64,000 bases of DNA from Aureobasidium sp. EXF-3400 (Eukaryota; Ascomycota; Dothideomycetes; Dothideales; Saccotheciaceae), in the NCBI GenBank assembly GCA_024195585.1, contig SWBL01000111.1, positions 62,001 to 126,000 on the forward strand, written 5' to 3'. Within the stretch, counting starts at the first letter, position 1. Each line of letters starts with the position of its first letter. This document shows, piece by piece, positions 1-10,500 of the stretch. The notes under the pieces are model-generated. The model did no database searches. It saw only the letters and a list, made by a program, of their open reading frames with translations, and had not been told where the DNA came from. A program made the position numbers and the translations under genes.

Positions 1-1825
1 GATTCTTGACCGGGTAGACCTGCAAAGAGAACAGCAGTGATGTTTTGGTGATCGATCCAGGAGTCAACACCACGGATACCAGCACTGTGGATAACGACAA
101 TGGTGTTTGAGCAGTTGGCTGCTACATTCTTGATCAAGTTGTCGCTGAAATCGTCGGCTAATGTTGTGCGATCGAAACTTTCGGATGCGTAGGCGTTGAC
201 AAAGACTAAGCAAGCATCGTTGTTGACGTAGGGCGGAGAGGGATTTTCTGAGTAAAAGTCCCAACGCAAAGTTCCCTTGTCTTTGGCGATGCGTTCTTGG
301 ATGGCTTGGAAGGGTGAGATGACATAAGGAGGTGTGCTGCCACCAGAACCTCCGCCAGTGATCATCGTGCCGTTGAAGGTAGTCCAACCGAAGTTTACTT
401 CGTAGCCACCGCCATATCTGCTTGGATTTTGCCAGGGAGTTGCTTTGATGGTCGCATCGTAGCCGTATACAGACAAAAAACGAGGATTTTTCAGAGGCAG
501 GGTGTTGTTGACGTTTTTGACAAGGACAGTACCTGCAGCGCCTATCTCTCTGATCAGATCGGAATGATCAGCTTGCACGTTGACCGGTTCCTGAAGCTGA
601 AGATTACTGTGCACAGCCGCAGCAGGGTATCCATCGCCTTGGCCGACATGGAAGAATGCCGCCAATTGACGCGTGACCATGTCGTTCAGACGGTCTACAG
701 TGACGGAGCCATTGTTGACTGCCTGAGTGAGGTTGCCGCCCCAGAAACCTCCATCAGGCATGATCAGATCCAGTCCCGCGTTTGCGGACGCAACACCCGC
801 GTGATTTGCCTCCCAGTCCGACATGACAAATCCAGCGAAGCCTAGTTCAGTCTTGAGGATTCCGTTGAGCAGTTTGGAGTTTTGGCAACCGTATGAGTTG
901 TTGGCACGTTGATAGCTGCACATCACACTCCCGACATTCTCACGCAAGGAGTCCATGAACGGATATGCATAGAGCTCGTGCAGAGTTCTGTCATCGACGT
1001 TGGAAGACATGGCTGTAAGATGTCAGCGTTTGATGCTTTAGTGTTCCTCTGGCAGAGTAACCCACATTCGCCTTCTCCAAGAGCGGGATTGCGGCGGAAC
1101 TCTTGTTCGTTAAGAAGCCAATGCTACAAACCTTGTCAGCACCTGAATGCTTCTATAGCCATGCCTTCTCATACCTTTGCAGTAGCAATAACACCAACAT
1201 CCTGTATACCTCTAGTAATAGCACCCATACCCACACCAGCAAGAGTAGGATCCGCAGAAAGGCCCTCCCAATTCCTACCTCCTCTAGCAACTCTCCCAAG
1301 AGGACCAGCAACAGGTCCAAGAGCAATGTTGATACCCTTGCCACGGTACTCTTCACCCAAAGCACGACCATAGGCATACATGAGGTCTTTGTCAAAGGTA
1401 GCAGCAACGTGGATGCCAGCAGGGAAAGCACTGACAAACTCTTGGCCGCGGATACCATCCGGTGCGTCGGCAAGACACATAGGCTCGATCCCTAGACGTG
1501 GCACAGCGCCAGTATTGCCGACGCAGGTTCCTGTGAAGCCGCGGGTGATGTTGACCTTTTCTTCTAGTGTCATTTGAGAAACGAGATTGCGTGCTTGGGC
1601 GTATGCATTGGCCCACTGAGCACTACTTGAGCCATTCCCGACAGCTGCAAGTCATGTCAGTATCGGGTGAAGATTGCTGAGCGTCCAGCGATTCTTACGG
1701 GAAGGATACACAGGCGGACTCTGCCCATAGTAAGGATCAGAAACATTGGTATAGCTCAAGGAAGTATACGCCGCAGCCGGAGCCGCCAATGCAAGAAGAG
1801 CATTGACTGAGAGACCTGACTTCAT
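1..1825 (-). CDS. Secreted GH3 beta-glucosidase, 5' part (cut by window edge)
   Basis: Hydrolyses terminal beta-glucosyl residues of cello-oligosaccharides or related glucosides outside the cell. Start at 1825 gives MKSGLSVNALLALAAPAAAY, a clear signal peptide. I infer introns at 1645-1698, 1124-1174 and 1013-1065 (GTAAGA, GTATGA and GTGGGT donors, all ending CAG or TAG). The joined exons read through the GH3 landmarks MTLEEKVN, the VARGGRNWEG segment, ATAKHWLLNEQE, SSNVDDRTLHELY and the nucleophile motif VMSDWEA, followed by GLDLIMPDG and the TVLVKN segment that opens the second GH3 domain. The frame stays open to position 1, so the C-terminal part lies beyond the window. Family certain; substrate not decided. 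Confidence 0.93.
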
Positions 1826-2374
1826 GGTGGGAATCAAAGATGGAGAGTTCGAGGTATGAAGTCCGGCGGGTAACAAACAGGTTAAGTACCTGTTGCCGGC
1901 AGATGAAAGACGTGATCATGCAGATGGCAGACGTGATGAAGCTCCATACCAAGACAAGATACTCATCTTGGCAAATGTATGTTACCCAGTGGAACGAGGA
2001 TTCGGTGACGATCTTTGTCAAGGTGGCTTAGACTACTGTACCTCACCTTCGGTAGAGATGTGCCATCGACGGGGATGTCATGTACTTCGGAGTCATGTTG
2101 ACATTTGCGATCTGCCTAGACATGTACGATACAGTGGCGCGATTTCTCCAATGGAGGAAGACACACAGAGACTCGGGCTCAACTTATAGCAATGCAGTCC
2201 ATAATGTGGAAATGGGTAGAGCAAGAGGGGAGGTTGGCGTATTTGATTAGGCCTTCTCTCCGCAACAGAGAAGGAGCGTGGAAGTGGGGTGAGGTTGCAC
2301 CCTTGCGGGGCCGGCTGTCGGAAGTGTTCGGATCACCATTACAGCGACACCCGAAACAGCTACACATTTCAAGC
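1826..2374. other. Intergenic, GH3 upstream region
   Basis: Holds the promoter of the GH3 gene on the minus strand and the 3' flank of the TPR gene. Only short overlapping frames without family resemblance are present. I see no RNA gene or repeat here. Confidence 0.6.
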
Positions 2375-3298
2375 CTACTCATTCAGCTTATCCATATCCT
2401 CCACGTACTCCTCTGTCCACGGATGATCTCTCCCATACTTATTCACATGATATTCCAAAACGCCCCGTTGCAACTCTCTCGCCTTCTGCTTGTCGCCTTG
2501 CGCAGCTGCGATTTGAGCCAAGCCAGCTATACCGCCTTGAGTACAGTCGTTCTCAACTCCATACTTAGCCAAGCTCTTTTGGTAAGCAGAATCTTGCACC
2601 TGCCATGCCTGCTGAATACGTCCTTGTAGCAGATAGATGCGCGCAAGCCTACGGCAAGACCTTAAAGTCTCTATATCGTCAGGACCATGTACGGTTGAGT
2701 TTGCTTCTGCCACTCGTTCATACAAGGGCATTGCTTTTCCCCATTTCCGTTCGTTTTCGTAGTAAATTGCCAATTGCTCCATACTCTCAATGGTATCTTC
2801 ATGCAATCTTCCCAGCGCGAGTTCTCTTTTGTTCAAGACATCTAGTTGCAAGGTTTCGCATGCATCATCTTGTCCAAGACCAGAGAGAATCATGGCCAAG
2901 TCATGCGTACTGCGTAAAGTATCGATATGCAACTCTCCCAGTTCTGTATTCCTGGTAGCGATTACGCCTCGTTGTATTTCCTCTGCTTTTTCCCAGTGTC
3001 CGGCGAATTGGTATCCGAGACTGAGGTCGTGGAGCGCGTCTAGGGTTTCGGGGGCGCTGGAGCCGTGGGTGGCTCTTTGTTGTTCTACTTGTAGCTGGAG
3101 AGACGTGATTTCGAATGGGTTGTTAGGTCGGGTCGATTGTTCTAGAGCGGAGGGCTCGTTTGCTCTCTGGATATTGCGGTCTGCCTTGTCTTCGGCATCG
3201 TGCGGCTCTCCTGTATTTGATGGTTCGGCATTGTCGCGTTGAGCAGCACTAGGCTGGTCTGACTGGGTGACTTCCTGGGCTTTAGCTTGAGAAGTCAT
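2375..3298 (-). CDS. Tetratricopeptide repeat protein, kinesin-light-chain-like repeats
   Basis: About 307 residues when started at MTSQAKAQEV (3298); an in-frame ATG at 3355 would add 19 residues, and I prefer 3298 because the extra stretch is unlike the rest. Residues 1-80 are polar and disordered. From there come degenerate 40-residue TPR units with the pattern seen in TPR_10/TPR_12 arrays: THGSSAPETLDALHDLSLGY, GELHIDTLRSTHDLAMIL, GRLHEDTIESMEQLAIYY, GPDDIETLRSCRRLARIY. Intronless. In filamentous fungi such arrays are often C-terminal parts of NLR-like proteins, but no NB-ARC/NACHT or catalytic domain is present here, so this is a stand-alone TPR scaffold of unknown partner. Confidence 0.75.
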   Translation of the reverse strand: MTSQAKAQEVTQSDQPSAAQRDNAEPSNTGEPHDAEDKADRNIQRANEPSALEQSTRPNNPFEITSLQLQVEQQRATHGSSAPETLDALHDLSLGYQFAGHWEKAEEIQRGVIATRNTELGELHIDTLRSTHDLAMILSGLGQDDACETLQLDVLNKRELALGRLHEDTIESMEQLAIYYENERKWGKAMPLYERVAEANSTVHGPDDIETLRSCRRLARIYLLQGRIQQAWQVQDSAYQKSLAKYGVENDCTQGGIAGLAQIAAAQGDKQKARELQRGVLEYHVNKYGRDHPWTEEYVEDMDKLNE

Positions 3299-3868
3299 GG
3301 TATATGTGAGTTTAGTATTGCGTCCTAGACAATTGGGGGACGAAGATGGAAACAAGGACAGATTGTGAAGGATCGCTTTACCTCGTATACTTCCTTAGCG
3401 CCTACGAGCCTAATCTATCGAGGCCGGAGTTAGAGATATGGACTTCATACGTAAACGATAGTTCCTAGTAGTAGTACCCGGATCTAGTCTCTCTTGAGGC
3501 AATTAGATTGTGGTGTTGTACGTGAACGAAGAAGACTCGTAGTTAACATGTCTATAGACGTCATATTTCGGGTCTTCCGAACCAGGAACATTCGGATGCC
3601 ATTGCAGCGAAGCCCGAACTCTTGTACTGAGAGGAACCCTGACTGTATTCATCTCGAGTCGTCGACGACACCACGATCAAGTTTGATGGTCGATACATTT
3701 ACGGCTAGTATCCTAAAAGCCGGCAGTTGAAGTCTGCTTGGTTCGAAAAGAAACAATAGCCACATTCTGAGGAATAGCATCTTTCCCGAATTGTTTGACT
3801 TTCTTCTCCGGATATGCACGAAATTGTGCGTTTGTTTCAAAACTCGAGATCTGAGAAACGATTTTTGA
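3299..3868. other. Intergenic, no convincing gene
   Basis: Upstream of the TPR gene. Frames of 78 and 103 codons occur but have no domain, signal peptide or compositional support. Nothing else recognised. Confidence 0.5.
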
Positions 3869-4174
3869 TCATTCAGGCGACACCGAGGCATAATCTGGCA
3901 CTTCGAAGTAAGCATCGGTTGTAAAGCCAGTGTCACTAGGTTCACACCATATAGGATCATCTAATTCCAGCGTGGTTGCTGCGATATGTCGGCGGAAGTG
4001 ATTCGAGCATATGCAAGAGGTGCAACCCTGATCTAGATCATAATCATGATGTCTCGAGATGCAAAAATGATCGGAAGCAAATTTCAGAACAAACACGACT
4101 GACATGAAGAGAATAAGGAATGGCAGAGCTAGGGGTATCAAATTGTAAGAATTGTATGTTTTGGCGGCAGTCAT
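3869..4174 (-). CDS. Possible small single-pass membrane protein (hypothetical)
   Basis: An uninterrupted 101-codon frame starting MTAAKTYNSY. Residues about 11-31 form one hydrophobic helix (LIPLALPFLILFMSVVFVLK); the remainder is polar, with paired cysteines in a CTSCIC segment near residue 50 and an acidic tail ending VPDYASVSPE. I do not recognise a family. The ordered architecture (short N-terminus, one helix, acidic tail) is why I list it. It lies 47 bp from the RPA49 stop, in the same orientation. It could be a chance frame. Confidence 0.35.
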   Translation of the reverse strand: MTAAKTYNSYNLIPLALPFLILFMSVVFVLKFASDHFCISRHHDYDLDQGCTSCICSNHFRRHIAATTLELDDPIWCEPSDTGFTTDAYFEVPDYASVSPE

Positions 4175-4221
4175 GCATGCGAACTGATGGTCGGAACAGT
4201 ACTATGAACAAAGGCAGGTGA

Positions 4222-5644
4222 TCATCTTCTGCGAGGCATCATTCTGACCTTGGGGAAGTCGAGAGGAATCTTCAACTTGGCGACTCTGCGTTGTGCAGCG
4301 ACGGCCTTGTTGGGAATCTTAAAGTCGGCCTGCTCCTTTTCGGTGGGGTTGTTGACTTTGCAGCCCAGCTCCATGAAGTATTGTGACATCCTGTAGACTC
4401 AATTAGCATGATGGAAGATTTAGTATTAGATGTTGTCACGTACTGCTTGTTTTCCAGACGCAGATCTTCGCGCAAGTCGTGTGTGTCGGTCTTGTAGCCA
4501 TCAATGAAAAGCGAGATGGCGGCCATGTGTGTGACCAGATTGTCCATGTGCCATTTGTTGAGTTCGTTGTTGTCCGAGAACCTCCTCCTGACACTCTCGA
4601 TCAAAGGCTCGGGCCAGTCTGCCAACTTTGTTCGTAGTTGATCCTTTTGTGGCACCTTCTTTCCAGCCTTTCCTGCGGGTTTGAGAGCGAGGTTGAACTC
4701 AATCAGGAGCATGAGGTATTTGAGGGCCTTGAGTCTCTGGACGTCGTCACGAACAGCAATGGGGTTGACACGATGTGCGACAAAGCGCGAAGACAACTTG
4801 AGGTCCTCGCCATTGGCATCCTGCCATTCCTTTACTGTCAGGTTGCGCATGTCTGTTGCAGGAATGAGCATGCCGATGGGGTAGACGTTCTCGGCCTCGG
4901 TGGCATTGAGGTTGGGCTTGGGGATGGGCTTGGAGGCAAGAATCTCTTCCTGCTGAGCCTGTTTGGCGGGCATGGCATCCGAAGCCTCCTTGACGCTGTC
5001 CATGACGGCAGACTCGACGTTATCGAGCTTGCCTCCAACGCGGTTCCTGTCGGCATTACTTGTGATGGCGTTCTCGACCTTGGAAGCAAGAGCCTTCCTG
5101 GCCTTCTTTGTACCGAAAGCCTGGCCTAGGTCCTCGCGCTGTTGAGCGTAGGTGCGGGCGGCCTTTTGAGCGGCGACTTCCTGGGCCTCTGCGCGGAGGG
5201 TGGTGCGGAGAGTAACGGGGTGTGCGGGCAGGACTTGGAGAGACGAGGTCTGAGGATCGTAGACGGCGACGTAGTGGGACAGGCCTTGGTTGGATTCCTG
5301 TTGGGCGGTGAAGTCGAGACGGGCATGTGATGTCGAGTGCAGCAGAAGCGAGTGTGTCGACGGTGCGGGCGAGGCGCCTTCTTTCTTGGAGTTGGTGACC
5401 TTGACGAAGGGCTTGAAGGGAGCGGTGGGCACATTGAGGCCAGGTGCCGCAGCTGGTCATAGGCGTCAGTGACATTCTCGACATGTCAAACGTTTGCATG
5501 GACATTGCGCATACCGATGACAGGGTGCAACTCGTCGCGCGATGTTGGAAAGCGGACGGAGATGGCGGCACTGGAAGCCTTTTTGTTGGGAGCATCTGCC
5601 CCCTCGGCAGCTCTCTTCCTCTTCTTGTCGTCGTGGGCGGCCAT
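4222..5644 (-). CDS. RPA49: DNA-directed RNA polymerase I subunit A49
   Basis: Subunit of the A49-A34.5 TFIIF/TFIIE-like module of RNA polymerase I, acting in the nucleolus in initiation and elongation on rDNA. Start at 5644 gives MAAHDDKKRKRAAEGADAP, a basic lead. Introns at 5453-5514 (GTATGC...CAG) and 4391-4443 (GTACGT...CAG) yield 435 residues, the usual A49 size. Recognisable blocks are the dimerisation region (SHYVAVYDPQTSSLQVLPAH, RTTLRAEAQEV), YPIGMLIPATDMRNLTVKEW, and the tandem winged-helix part (FVAHRVNPI, LKALKYLMLLIEFN). The last exon ends RMMPRRR, a basic tail. Divergent from the promethin gene over 459 bp. Confidence 0.92.
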
Positions 5645-6103
5645 TGTGAAATGTGGATGCGAAATGCTGGTTGCGCTTTCCCAATCGACCGACAATCTTT
5701 GGAGCGCCAACTTTTTACAAAAGCGACTCAAACTTCTCCAGTTTCTAGACCGGGCTGGAGTCATGCGGGAAGGCAGGCCCGTGCGAGCGCCGAGCCGCTG
5801 CCGTAGCCTGCAAGCTGTCACGGCCTGCTCTGTGACGTGCGTCGCGACTGCCAAACAAGATGAAACCCTGCTTTCTCTGCCGTCTTGCACTGCATTTGCG
5901 GCCTGGCCCCGTCCAGAAGTTGCGTAACAAGTAGCTGCCCTATATACCATGTAAAAGCTCAGCTAAGTCGTGCTTGCTCCTTCCTGACAACCACAGCAAC
6001 TCGGACAAAACGTCTTTGCCCCTCCCTGTGCACCTGAGACACGTCCCCGCCAACTGCCTTTCCTAATCTCTACCTAACCCCGACCCTCTCACCTCTCTCC
6101 GCC
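5645..6103. promoter_or_regulatory. Shared divergent promoter region RPA49 / promethin-like gene
   Basis: A 459-bp spacer separates the two start codons on opposite strands, so promoters for both genes must lie here or overlap the 5' leaders. The last ~120 bp before 6104 are rich in C and T, as is common in fungal 5' leaders. No TATA box stands out. Confidence 0.5.
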
Positions 6104-6943
6104 ATGTCCGGCATCGTGAGCACCATCGAGGGCCTCGCCAACACCATGACTACCAAAGCCATGTCTGTCGTCGACTCGGTCTTCCCGCCAGAGCGCCGTC
6201 AGGAGCTTCTGACCAAGCTCCAGCAGTTTGCTATCAAGAACCCCAAGCTGTCGGTATGTGTTCCATCTCTGTGCACTTCCTCAACCACAAACTAACAAGC
6301 ATGCCAGACCTTCCTCCTCACCAACATCGCCCTGACTGGCCCGCCCTTGTTCCTGTTCATCCTCTTCACCCTGACTGTCTTTATCTTCTCGCTCGTCGTC
6401 GCCTTGCTGGTCGGCCTGCTTGTCGCTATCGGTTTCACCCTCTTCATGGTCATTGTCGCTCTGGTCATTCTCTTCCCAACTGTCTTCTTCACCACTCTTG
6501 CAGCATGCTTCCTCTTCCTGTGGGGTCTGGGTGGATACTACCTTCTCAAGTGGTTCAACAAGGGCGAGACTCCTGCAGCACAAGGCGATGCTATCGGTGA
6601 CAAGCTCAATGCTCTCACTGGCGGAAGACTGGACTTCATCATGGGTGGCGCACGCCAAGAATACCCGGACCACTCTGGTCAGAATGGCAAACACGAAGCA
6701 AGCCCAAAGCAGAACGGCAAGCCCAGGAAGCTGCAAGACAATCCAGCCAAGTCGAGCGGAGTCGACTTTGGCAAGCAAGCAGACTCGATCAAGAACAACG
6801 CAAACGCGGGTAATGTCGCCAACCAGGCGACCAAGCAAGCCAAACTGGACGGAGTTACCAAGCAGGCCGGAGTGGATGGAGTGACCAAGAAGACAGACAC
6901 AGTGACGGGCACGGCTAAGGGTCTGGCTGGAGGCCTTGTGTAG
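6104..6943 (+). CDS. Promethin/LDAF1-like lipid droplet organisation protein
   Basis: Two exons, 6104-6253 and 6308-6943, with a 54-nt GTATGT...CAG intron, give 261 residues. An amphipathic N-terminus (MSGIVSTIEGLANTMTTKAM, FPPERRQELLTKLQQFA) precedes a block of four closely spaced hydrophobic helices at about residues 52-130, followed by WGLGGYYLLKWFN and a polar tail with repeated K-Q/D-G-V-T-K units. This matches promethin, the family of human LDAF1 and yeast Ldo16/Ldo45, which works with seipin at ER-lipid droplet contacts. Family known; the role here is inferred by similarity. A non-essential alternative is a generic ER membrane shaping protein. Confidence 0.75.
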
Positions 6944-7532
6944 CCTGCACTGGCGCAACGGTCCCTACCTGAACTTATGTGGTCTGCCCTGACTGAACGG
7001 CCTCTAATTGATTGATTGATTGATTTGATTTTTGATGGCATAGCGATGGGTTTTGTTATAGCATTTATATCTTACATCAATATACCTAGTCTTCGAGTGA
7101 AGGAAAAGAAATTGTATAAAAGTTTTTCGCATACAATATTACCATTGCTCTATCCCGCGGTCGTTTTGACAAGTGACAATAGCCATGCTGGCAGTGGATG
7201 AACTACAGTAGGTCGGCAACAATGACGAATTCTGGTATTGAGCACAGACCAGCGCATTGCGGCGGCAGTCGAACAAGCTTGAGAGTTTGACGAACGACGA
7301 GAAGAAGCGACCCAAGATACAGTCATCGACTTGAACAGACGCGTTTTTCCTGGAATTCTTCTGGACTGGACAGCGACTGCCGTTACAGCGCCGCGCCAAA
7401 CTCACAAGACTGGAAGGTGCGATCAGGCACCCGCAGCAAACCCTCGATCCATGCACCACGCATAGAAGACGCTCTACAACACATGAGCAAACGTCTAGAC
7501 ACACCCTGCAACACATGAAGCCCGCCTAAAAC
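6944..7532 (+). promoter_or_regulatory. Intergenic: 3' end of promethin gene and THO2 promoter
   Basis: A short ATTG microsatellite sits at about 7007-7024, just after the promethin stop. The second half leads into the THO2 ATG at 7533. No additional gene is supported; the antisense frames have no recognisable content. Confidence 0.45.
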
Positions 7533-10500
7533 ATGGCGCCTCCACAGCAAAAGAGAAAGCGCCCTCAGGATGACCAACAGACGCGCGCCTCGCCTCACCG
7601 TCCCGAGAATCTCAATCTGGCCCAGCAGAACCAGCGCAACAACAACAACCGTCGCAATGGAAATGCCAACCAGAACCGCTCCAACAACTCGACTCCCACT
7701 CACAACCGCCATGCCAACTTCTCCCAACCTCCCTCGGCCAGGAACTCGCCCGCTCAGACTCCACACACTCCACAGCAGAATGCGCAGCCGCCGCCGCAAC
7801 AACAGCAGCAACCCGAGCCAGCACGTCCTGCTCTGAACTCGACACCTTCTGCCACGCCCGCTCCTCCGCTCGTCCTCCCTCAGTACCCGCCGACGCCCAA
7901 GGAACCCCCCGCTCCTTATGCTTACGACTACTTGACCGATGATGCTGTGAGCGCTTGGCAGGCAAAGGGAAAGCAGTCGGTCTTGGATGCTCTGGAAAAG
8001 GCCGAAGACAAGGACATGGTGGCCAACACGGTCATACAAGAGCTACTGAGGACAACACTGGACGGGCGTCTGTCTGCTGGCGAGTGCGCCGAAGTGCTGA
8101 AACAAGTCGCTCCCACCGACGAGCTGCAGTCGGTCTTTGGCGACACGCTGGCTCTGCTCGACGACTCAGACTGGAAGAATCCCGTCCTCAAGACGCTCGT
8201 TCACCATGCTGGCCTCTCTGCTCATCTTCTCCGCAATGAGCTCGACATTGAACCCTTGTCCGCTCTCGGTCTTGTGCGCAACACCTTCTCTACCATCCGA
8301 AATCGCAAGACGACAAACCTCATCTACCGCCAGGCCAACTTCAATCTGCTGCGTGAGGAGTCCGAGGGTTACTCTAAACTCATCACCGAATACTTCCACG
8401 CCGCAAATGCTGGCTCAACCTCTGATCTCATCGCCGAAGAAACGTTCCAGCGCATCAAGGCTCTCGTTGGCTCCTTCGATCTCGATGTTGGCCGAGTCCT
8501 GGATATCACCCTGGATGTTATGGCAAACCTTTTGATCAAAAACTGCCGCTTTTTCATCAAGTACCTGCGCGCAAGTTCGTGGTGGCCTGAACAGCACGTT
8601 CCCGAAGGCTTTCAAACTCAAGGCCAAGGCTTTACTTCCCTACCTGCATGGGCTCTTCCTCATTCGGCATCATCGAGTCAGACTTCAGAGCAGCGTGCTC
8701 AACTCGCTGCGCTTAAAGAAGCCCGTGATGTTGACTTTTGGCAACAGGTCCGTAAAGTGGGCATGGAAGCTTTCTTCGACATTGGTGCCCTCCGCATCAC
8801 AAATCTGGACGCCCCTGCTGTCGCTGATCTTCTTAACGCCGAACTCAAGCCAGAATTGGATGCTCGAGGTCGTGAGATGAACATGATCCGTCGTCTTCGC
8901 ACAAACAACGCCCGCAAATGGATGCGTCAAACCGGCTGCATCGTACCTCCTGGCAACTCAGACGCTGCTCAACTACTCGGTTTCAAGCTCGCCTTCTACG
9001 CTTCTGCTGCCCGCGACAAGCATGATGTCCTTCCCGACAACCTCATCTACCTTGCAGCTTTTCTCATCAAGATTGGTTTCATTTCTTTGAGAGATCTTTA
9101 CCCTCACCTTTACCCACCGGACGAGAAGATGGGAGAGACCAAGGAGAGACTGGAGAAAGAAAGGCTCGAAAGGGAGAAAGCCGCAAAGCCTGGTGGTGGC
9201 GCTCTCAATGCTCTCGCAATGGCTGGCGCTCTTGCGGACGACACTGCGCCCGCGCCGCATGCTGCTGTTCGTGGGCTACGAGACAATGCTTCAGGACGCG
9301 CTACCCCCAAAGCCGAACCTGACGCCGCTGAAGCCGCTACAGAGGATGGAGAAAAGGAAGCTCTACCTGAGCCTGCCAATCAAAAGGTTGCTCTGGTCAA
9401 GAGTCTATTGGCCATTGGCTGTCTACCTGAAGCCCTGTACATTCTCGGCAGGTTCCCTTGGTTGACAGATCTCGTCCACGAACTACCCGACTACATCCAT
9501 CGCATCCTTCACCATATGCTCACCAAGGTCTACGAGCCTGCAAGACCTCTCGCCAACAGACCCGGCATGAATGATGCTAGACCCCACATCGGCGATCCTA
9601 CTGGCTTGCCCAAGGGTCAGCTCAACCTCAATCCTGCCCCGCCAATCAGGACTTTGAGGTGGGCTAACCTTGACCGTCCTGATTACGGTGATGCAGTTGA
9701 GTACAAGTTCTATTGGGACGATTGGGTGGACAACATTCCCGTCTGCCAGTCGGTAGATGATGTTTTCCAACTATGCAGCACCTTCCTGAACTTGACTGGT
9801 GTCAAGATTGGCAGAGATTCTGCTCTCTTGATGAAACTCGCTCGCATTGGTAAGAAGAGTTTGACTGACGATCCTTCCGACACCAACTACGCTCGTTGGA
9901 TTGATCTCTGCAAGCGTCTACTTATCCCCGCCCTCAGTCTGACAAAGCACAACACTGGCGACGTCAACGAGATGTTTGAGCTCCTCAAGTTCTTCCCCAC
10001 CAGCACCCGGTACTCCATCTACGCCGAATGGCATTATGGCAACACCTCCCGTCTTCCAGACATCAAGTCCGCCTTTGATCTCACCAAGGCCGAGACAAAG
10101 GATGTTCTGAAGCGTATCAGCAAGACTAACGTGAGAGCTATGGGCAAGGCACTGTCCAAGGTCGCCTTCTCTTCTCCCGGTATCGTCATGCAAGTTGCCA
10201 TCCATCAGATGGAGTCCTATGACAACCTTATCGATGTTGTCGTGGAATGTGTTCGCTACTTCAGCATGCTCGGCTACGATGTTTTGACCTGGTGTTTGAT
10301 GAACGCCCTTGGAGGAGGTGGCAGAAATCGTGTACAAGCTGACGGTATGCTGACCAGTCCTTGGTTGCGTGCACTCTCGACCTTTGCTGGCTCCATATTC
10401 AAACGCTACTCTGCCATGGATCCCTCGCCCATCCTTCAGTACGTCACCAACGAGCTTCGTGCCGGCAACTCTACCGATCTCGAGGTTCTCGAGCAGATAA

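Noticed and set aside
6281..6958. 225-codon minus-strand frame over the promethin gene
   Set aside because: Antisense of the transmembrane codons; Glu/Asp/Gln-rich run is the mirror of Leu/Val codons.
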